Origin: Haliotis asinina | Taxonomy: Eukaryota > Mollusca > Gastropoda > Lepetellida > Haliotidae | Direction: 5' to 3' | NCBI RefSeq assembly: GCF_037392515.1 | Contig: NC_090291.1 | Coordinates: 37,099,001 to 37,163,000, forward strand | DNA: 64,000 nt | In this document: positions 59,201-64,000 of the stretch, piece after piece | Numbering within the stretch: position 1 is the stretch's first letter | Layout: the number at the start of each line of letters is the position of its first letter | Program-made: the position numbers and the translations under genes | Notes under the pieces: generated by a model | What the model was told of the DNA's origin: nothing | Seen by the model: only the letters and a program-made list of their open reading frames with translations | Databases searched by the model: none

Positions 59201-61112
59201 ATTTTGTCCCATGAAGATTTTGCAGGGCTGTGTTTCTTGGTCTGTGATCAGGTTATCTGCTGTTGGCTGGTACAGAATTTTTGTATGGATTATAGTGATG
59301 GTTTTTGCTCACAATGCGCAGATTGATAATTGGAGCTCAGTAGTCCATCATTGATCTGTTGTAATTATAAACCCTGCTAAACTCATGTGGACAACAATAG
59401 GACAGTGGTCGTAACATTGTGGAAATGAAACAGGCACTGATTAATACCACGATCGAGATGATTGACGATACTTACTGATCAAGTGAGATCAATCAACTGA
59501 CAATTACTCGATCAGTCACTCCAGCATTAACGGATATCATGCTATTTTCAGGTCAAATGGTTCACCAAAGAGTGGCGAACAGAGACAAACTGAGGATGTG
59601 ACACCTGCTTCAGATCAAACAACTTCAATGACTGCTGATGTTACTGCCAGAGAGACAGTAAAGGCAGTTGGAAGCACAAACACATATATAGGCTCTAGTC
59701 AAAAGACATCTGTTGATGCCTCTACCATGGTATGTGATAATTTGCAGGATTTAACCTCAACTGCTGGCACGTTAATAGATTCCCAGTCTGGGCCCAGTAC
59801 TGCTCCTGTACTTGAAGATAGGTCTGAAATTGATTCTGTGAATGTGTCCAAGCACAGCACTCTTGACAGTGAGAGTACACGTTCCTCATCATCAGTCACT
59901 GCTGATGGAAAGGCAAATGATGCTGGATCAGAACAGAAGACTCTGACGGCACCAACAGAGGTTGCGAACAGCGATACAACATCAGGTGACCGTGGTGTTC
60001 CAGCAAATGGCATGAAAACCACAGCAGAAGCTTGTGTTCAGACCACATCAGACATGTGTGTTCAGACAGACGATCCCAACTCCCCTTCTCCAGAGAAGTT
60101 GCCTTCGTTCATATCCCTTGCAGATATCAGTATGAATGAGGAAAACCTCGGGAGCAAGTCAGATGGAGGACAGTCCAGCACAGGTGAGTTATGTGATTAT
60201 GGATTGTGTTACATCTCTTCATGCAACACCAACAATTCTAATCTTGCAGATACTTGAAAAGGGCAGATATGCTAGTGAGTGAGTATGGGTTTTGGCTGCT
60301 TTTAACAATATTCTGGCAATATGGCAGGCGAGACGAGAAATGGGCCTCACACACTGCTCCCATGTGGGGAATCGAACCCAGGTTTTGAACATCAGCAGAT
60401 ATTCTAAACGGCAAAATCTCATGAGCTAGCTGAAGATTACATGAGATGCCAGTTATTCCGGTTAACACACTGAGCTTAGGGCCTATCCAGAGCTGCCTCC
60501 TCTACCATGCAGGGGGTAGTCAGGGGTCCTTTACGCCCAAATCATCATTCCCTCTGTTGTTAATAGGTTTTTAATCCATGTTTTTGGATAAATGTTTTAT
60601 GTGAACACAAACGTATTGTCAACACAATGTTTTTTATGGATCTAATAATAACATGTTATTAAACATACGATGAAAGTGTTTACCATGGTATTAGTAGAAC
60701 TGCAGTGTTTTCCCTCCAGTTATGTATGCTGTAATGCATTTAAAGAAATCAGTATTTTCAGTTTTCGTACTGTCATTTTGTTAACCATTTTATACCTTTT
60801 AAAAAGAGTCTAAATGTCAAACCATTTTGTCAAATCTGTCTAGATTTGGCTCTTCTTGTCTGTTTTCTGCATGATCATATTTCATGTACTGAACCGTTCT
60901 GCATGATCATATTTCATGTACTGAACCGAAACGGTCCAAAATAAAGGTCTTGTAGTTGTACCACAATACATACCATACCGTGATATGAGCATACTGTTTT
61001 CCCCCCTTGTTAATCATGTTACTTCAATCATCAAATTACCAAGGATAAGTTGTCTCAAAATTCTTTTCCGCATGTTTCAGAGTCTTCACTACACATCCGG
61101 CCTCGCTTGTGA
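47267..61112 (+). CDS. ZC3H3: Zinc finger CCCH domain-containing protein 3 (ZC3H3/SMICL), complete, 11 exons, 1173 aa
   Basis: Nuclear protein linked to mRNA polyadenylation and export (family knowledge). Exons: 47267-47324, 48286-49971, 51243-51393, 53778-54028, 54641-54733, 55621-55762, 56405-56569, 57230-57425, 57939-58054, 59552-60183, 61081-61112; 3522 nt, phases consistent. A short leucine-rich N-terminus (KLRQQIAFL) precedes a long Gln/Ser/Pro region with poly-Gln near residue 170 and SKYK motifs (LMSKYKLQKT, VSKYKIEKS). RHVLINGILYKSS matches the conserved GVLYK block. Five CCCH fingers lie at C820-C829-C835-H839, C847-C855-C860-H864, C874-C882-C887-H891, C901-C909-C915-H919 and C923-C932-C938-H942, all intact. 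The Ser/Thr-rich tail contains KLPSFISLADIS, and the C-terminus SSLHIRPRL matches the vertebrate LHIKPRL ending, which fixes the last exon. Confidence 0.96.
50255..50455 (-). repeat. tRNA-derived SINE with long-variable-arm-like head
   Basis: The minus strand reads GGTGGCTGAGCTGGCTAGGC, then GGGGGTTCGAAACATGG, resembling a Ser/Leu-type tRNA with a long spacer between boxes. The body contains TACTTTACTAAGAAAGTGAA and TGACCACTTTCTAAATGGC. It lies in ZC3H3 intron 2. It is unlikely to be a working tRNA gene because the acceptor stem does not close. Confidence 0.6.
51440..51685 (-). mobile_element. hAT-type MITE, GGTGTGATGATAC family
   Basis: Reverse copy: ATCGTGATACGTATCGTTGA, GCATATCGTGATGTGAATCA, ending TCTGTATCATCACACCTTT. 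It lies in ZC3H3 intron 3. Confidence 0.7.
51765..51828. repeat. 21-bp tandem repeat, 3 copies
   Basis: CAATGCCATGACATCATGAA units, the last one slightly changed (GCTATGACATCAC). Intronic. Confidence 0.85.
52045..53372 (+). mobile_element. Nested stack: SINE B split by a hAT-type MITE carrying a further 0.85-kb insertion
   Basis: The SINE halves are 52045-52118 and about 53269-53372. GTTGATCA occurs at both breakpoints (8-bp duplication). The MITE begins AAAGGTGTGATGATACAG and ends GATATATCGTTACAGCACT. Against the 58.2-kb copy it carries about 0.85 kb of extra DNA (roughly 52308-53187). ZC3H3 intron 3. Confidence 0.82.
53010..53185. repeat. Near-perfect palindrome, about 80-bp arms
   Basis: AAGAAATACAGTTCACTCTA through TATAGTTAAAGCAC pairs with GTGCTTTAACGTTATAATAG through GAACTGTATTTCTT around a loop of about 19 bases (GAGGACGCTTGCGTCAGAG). 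No coding content. It is the right part of the extra DNA inside the hAT-type MITE. Confidence 0.9.
53436..53550. repeat. Palindromic MITE, GCTAAG family, diverged
   Basis: GGGCCCCATTCCTCTAGGTG and GAGGAATGAGGCCC are inverted; TAGTCGTAACTCCCATG and TTACGACTTTCGTAGTG mark the arms. Confidence 0.7.
54440..54522 (+). repeat. SINE family A, 3' half
   Basis: AAGCCCAATTTTGGTGTCCG, ATTCTGGAATATTGCTAAAA, GCAGCGTAAAAACATAC; the tRNA head is missing. It lies in ZC3H3 intron 4. Confidence 0.75.
55083..55345. repeat. 78-80 bp tandem repeat, 3.3 copies
   Basis: ACTTGCTCTGATGAA starts at 55095, 55175, 55253 and, altered, 55332; each unit contains AGCTATCTCTTAACAACAGG. The flanks carry looser GATGAAC-rich relatives. 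ZC3H3 intron 5. Confidence 0.9.
55868..56012. repeat. Palindromic MITE
   Basis: GATACTAAACAACCTTCCAT with GTAATACCATTTTTGTC pairs with AAAAATGGTATTTCATGGAA and GATTCTAGTATTC. A partial relative is at 23.9 kb. ZC3H3 intron 6. Confidence 0.8.
57050..57190 (+). repeat. SINE family B, 5' part
   Basis: ACCCATGCTTGCTGTAAGAG, GGGATCAGGTGGTCAGACCT, ATCACTGGATTGTCTGGTCC. It ends 40 bases before ZC3H3 exon 8, so it may abut or include the branch-point region. Confidence 0.8.
57487..57650 (+). repeat. SINE family B, 3' part
   Basis: GGTGGTGAGGCTCACTGACT, GATCAATGCTCATGATGTTG, TGGCTGGAATATTGCAGAGT. It starts 62 bases after ZC3H3 exon 8; with the copy before it, the exon is bracketed by this family. Confidence 0.8.
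58243..58518 (+). mobile_element. hAT-type MITE with 8-bp target duplication
   Basis: ATGCTGAC lies on both sides (about 58235 and 58518). Left end AAGAGGTGTGATGATA, right end inverted TACAGCTGCAATGATA. This intact 275-bp copy defines the family. ZC3H3 intron 9. Confidence 0.82.
58600..58760 (+). repeat. Worn SINE family B fragment
   Basis: CAATTATGCAGGTCAATGTG, GATCAAGACTTGATAGTTTA and TATAGCTGGAACAATACTCA match with many changes. Confidence 0.5.
58810..59170. repeat. Possible interspersed repeat of unknown family
   Basis: CCATCAAGTGGGAGGGGGAT opens and TGTGGTGGGGGATATTGATG closes this block, with simple-looking sequence between. The paired GGGGGATAT motifs suggest a defined unit, but no second copy is in the window. 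Confidence 0.3.
60272..60420 (-). repeat. tRNA-derived SINE, family A
   Basis: Reverse copy: GGCTGCTTTTAACAATATTC, GAGAAATGGGCCTCACACAC, inverted B box GAATCGAACCCAGGTT; the A-box end is worn. ZC3H3 intron 10. Confidence 0.8.
60864..60928. repeat. 33-bp tandem duplication
   Basis: TCTGCATGATCATATTTCAT with GTACTGAACCG occurs twice back to back. Intronic. Confidence 0.92.
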
Positions 61113-61133
61113 TGATTCACCGACTGTACTTAA

Positions 61134-63139
61134 AGGGGCACTGATGCGGAGCAATTTCCGTGGACTGGTGTAAACTTTTGTTATTGTTTTTCTTCCGTGA
61201 GTACCCGGATGATATCACAGAATTCGTGACTGGTTCGTGACCTCTGCTGCGCAGTCCGTAAGCGCAATTGATAGTTTAATTATAGACAGATCAACTGAGG
61301 TGAAGTCATTTGTACTTCATTACAAATGTATTAGGAAAACAAATGAAACACTTTGAAGGTTAATCATCTGCCAGTGGTAGAAATGGTAAAAAACTATTAG
61401 GACGGAAAAATAACGAAGCCAATGCACGTCTCTATATTTTGTCTCATAACCCTAATTAGTTTATTGTCGTATTTGTATGATTCTGAAAATTAATAAAAGA
61501 ACACACGATTTGCTTATACTCATAGTAAATTTCTAACATAACAGCAACATTTATACAGTGTATAGATTGCCAATGTGGATCCTATTTCACACACATACGC
61601 GATCTAGTGTGTGTTTTCTGTCATACAGATTCTGCTGAATGCTACAACAAATAAATTAAAACAAAATGCAAATAATGAATGTAAAACAGACTAATAATAT
61701 AGCAACAATGTCAGGCTACTACCTTGTTCAGGAATGTATCCATCAATATCCACGTAAAAGAAATCGTATTCCATTCATCTGCAGCTGGTAAATAATCCTG
61801 CTCTATGTCGCGTGTCTTACAACTGTCTAGTTTGCGAAAAAGTAACACATCGTTTCACGTCTTTCGTTGGTGAAAACTAGATAAACCTCTGATTGGTCTC
61901 CCAAGATAGCACACCTGGCAACTAATTGTATGATGTCCATTATTCTAAGTAATTTAGTTAACCAATATTGAGCAATCAATCAATCAACGCAAGGGTGGTT
62001 AATTCTTTGAAGGGAGGATGTTGTTTTTGCACTCACACTTTACGACAGGGTGTAGTCATCTACACACTCTGCCTTTTGACAAATCCGCTAGAAGATAAAA
62101 GTAATTAATCAATCAGTGTGTTATCGGTTAATCCTTTGATCGATGTTTGTTTTTGTAACTCAGCTGATAAACCCTCTTGCATCACTTACATGCACATATT
62201 ACATAACATACAACACATTTGCCATTACAGACCTTAATTTATAATGTTGAGTATTTACTCCAGACAGGAGAAATGCCAAATGGGAACCTGTGTTGAGTAA
62301 CCGAAGTGGTGTTGCTACTAATTATACCTGTTATAAATTCATGAATTGACCATCAAGAGAATGATGACAAATGACACGTGTAGGTTTACACCATCAAACG
62401 TGAGTTACAGCAAGGAAGATGTAATCTCTGTGTCGCAGCCTGAAAACACTTATGGGCCGAAACTGTTTTGAGGATACCAACGGAATTTCGTTACATAAGG
62501 AATACACACAGGCATTTGCTGTGTACTTTGGTAAATAGGTGAAATAAGTTTTTTTTACGTAAGACAATTTTCAGATTTCTCTACCAAAGGCAAAGTCATC
62601 GTTTTTTTTTTGTTTACGAATTCAAATAAATCAACTGTGTGTTTTATTATCATAAATAATAAACCATTGTAGCTACTATAGCTACCAGAATTTACGTATG
62701 CTATTTGCTATCACAGCTCAACCAACACTCAAAACTACCTAAATATAAAGCTTTGCAATCTTCCGTACTGAAACAAATGGCTTGCTACGTGCCTGTAGAC
62801 ATCATATTTGCATGTAACATGATTAAATATCGAGGTTAAAAACACAGAAATAGGATCAAATTGGATCAGTAAGTATACCATCCAAGCATCCGAAAAGAAC
62901 TACACTGCTGGGATATATGGTTACGATCAGACAAGGAATATCATGGATATTTTAAACAAATGGCATGTGATGGGCATCCGGCCTCCTGACTGTTTAGGTG
63001 AAGAAATTCTGCTAATATGGACAGGTGCCCAGTTCCTTTGTCCGTCACGGTCGAAGGAGTGGGCGCTGACCAATTTGCGGTCTGCTTTCATAATTAGACC
63101 GTTGGCGAGAAGCATTATTCGCTCCGCATCAGTGCCCCT
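61134..63139. mobile_element. TTAA-flanked non-autonomous DNA transposon, 2.0 kb, in the ZC3H3 3' UTR
   Basis: TTAA at 61130-61133 and 63140-63143. Terminal inverted repeat of 19 bases: AGGGGCACTGATGCGGAGC at the left and the same inverted at the right. No transposase frame is recognisable inside. TTAA duplication fits piggyBac or Kolobok relatives; the ends alone do not decide. AATAAA at 61492-61497 inside the element could end the ZC3H3 transcript. Confidence 0.85.
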
Positions 63140-63143
63140 TTAA

Positions 63144-64000
63144 CCAAGGACTGTCATTCTAGCGCTTTATGGAAGCAAGAAAGTGCATGACGAAAAACTT
63201 CTGTATACATTAGAGTCAAATATCTGTGCAGATACTAGCTCTGCTATGAAGCATGAGCACTTGAGCCACATTTTGCTGTCGACGCTTATGAAGTATGCAT
63301 GGACCAAGTATGTGTATCAGATTGTTGGTGAAGTTGTCATTCATGCTGTTTCTTGTTACATGCAGTGTTTGTGATGAGAAACTTATATTTCAAGACAGTG
63401 TGAGTGTGTATAATATTATGTAAATTATTTGTAACGAAAAGTGATTATTTGTGTCTCTGTATTGGCATTGCTGAACATGGTCCAAGTTTGTTAAATGATT
63501 TGGACGGGTAAACTAACTTGTATATTCAGTGGTAAAGGACACTGTAGACATGTTTCCTGTTGTGAAGATGTGTGGAGATGATGTGTTGTACGAGAGTGGC
63601 TGGTTGTTTGTGATGCATACTGATGTAACTCATCTGGGATACACACCTGGATGAAAATTTCATCTAGACTGTTCCTCTTTCTGAAATCTTTCACTTACTT
63701 GTGAGTTATGTTGTTGAACTAAAGAAATTTGTGTTGATGTGTTGTGGCTTCAGTTTAATCAGATGTATCCATGCCATTGAGTTGTGATGTTCAGTTTAGA
63801 TCTGAATAACTTAACATAAAAATATGCCTGTACTTTGATAGATGTTTTCAGTTTAAAAACAGCCCCTGTGTTCTTATTAGCCACCTTGAAATAGAAATAC
63901 AGTGACTGTTTTGTCAAACTTGTACAGAGTGGTTAAGAAAGCTATAGAATGTCTTTACAGATATGGGCCCTCGTGAAATAGTACACTCTTACACGGCATG
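63144..64000 (+). other. Sequence downstream of the transposon, probably the original ZC3H3 3' UTR
   Basis: It resumes 17 bases' worth of 3' UTR interrupted by the transposon. AT-rich, no exon or repeat seen, and no AATAAA in the part visible. The transcript end, if it reads through the element, lies beyond the window. Confidence 0.4.

Overview
The window is animal nuclear DNA: spliced genes with GT-AG introns, long AT-rich introns and dense short repeats. Four protein genes can be assembled exon by exon with consistent phase. Two SINE families that share one 3' tail, MITEs and degraded DNA transposons fill much of the rest. The SINE types and the gene families suggest a mollusc, probably a vetigastropod such as an abalone (Haliotis); this placement is an inference from recognition, not a search.

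Layout. (1) 570-7710, plus strand: the last nine coding exons of an ESRP/fusilli splicing regulator; its N-terminal part lies left of the window. A 3' UTR of about 1 kb follows. (2) 8715-13879: intergenic DNA with SINEs and a minisatellite. (3) 13880-24693, minus strand: a complete five-exon gene for a 275-residue CPBP (CAAX protease / bacteriocin-processing) intramembrane protease. Its 6-kb last intron holds a foldback element with a 68-bp array, a hAT-like fossil, a 30-bp minisatellite, a mariner fossil and a Tc1-like fragment. (4) 24694-27000: SINE-rich spacer. (5) about 27000-46922, minus strand: a complete nine-exon gene for a 335-residue UBE2Q-like E2 ubiquitin-conjugating enzyme with a probable 5-kb 3' UTR. 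(6) 46923-47266: a short head-to-head promoter interval. (7) 47267-61112, plus strand: a complete eleven-exon ZC3H3 gene (1173 residues, five CCCH zinc fingers). A 2-kb TTAA-flanked DNA transposon sits 17 bases after its stop codon; host sequence resumes at 63144.

Three of the four genes act in RNA processing or protein turnover: ESRP in alternative splicing, ZC3H3 in mRNA polyadenylation and export, and the E2 in ubiquitin transfer. Nothing indicates that they work as one pathway; only the E2 and ZC3H3 genes plausibly share a promoter.

The most unusual structure is in the E2 gene. The 3' end of the exon just before the catalytic cysteine, together with its 5' splice site, is repeated 12 times in tandem (mostly 54 bp, 18 codons). 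The first few copies keep the reading frame and each carries a candidate splice donor. This could yield UBC domains of stepped length, or it could simply be tolerated junk. Other points of interest are the prokaryote-type protease in an animal gene, several clear nested insertions with readable target-site duplications, and the TTAA element in the ZC3H3 3' UTR.
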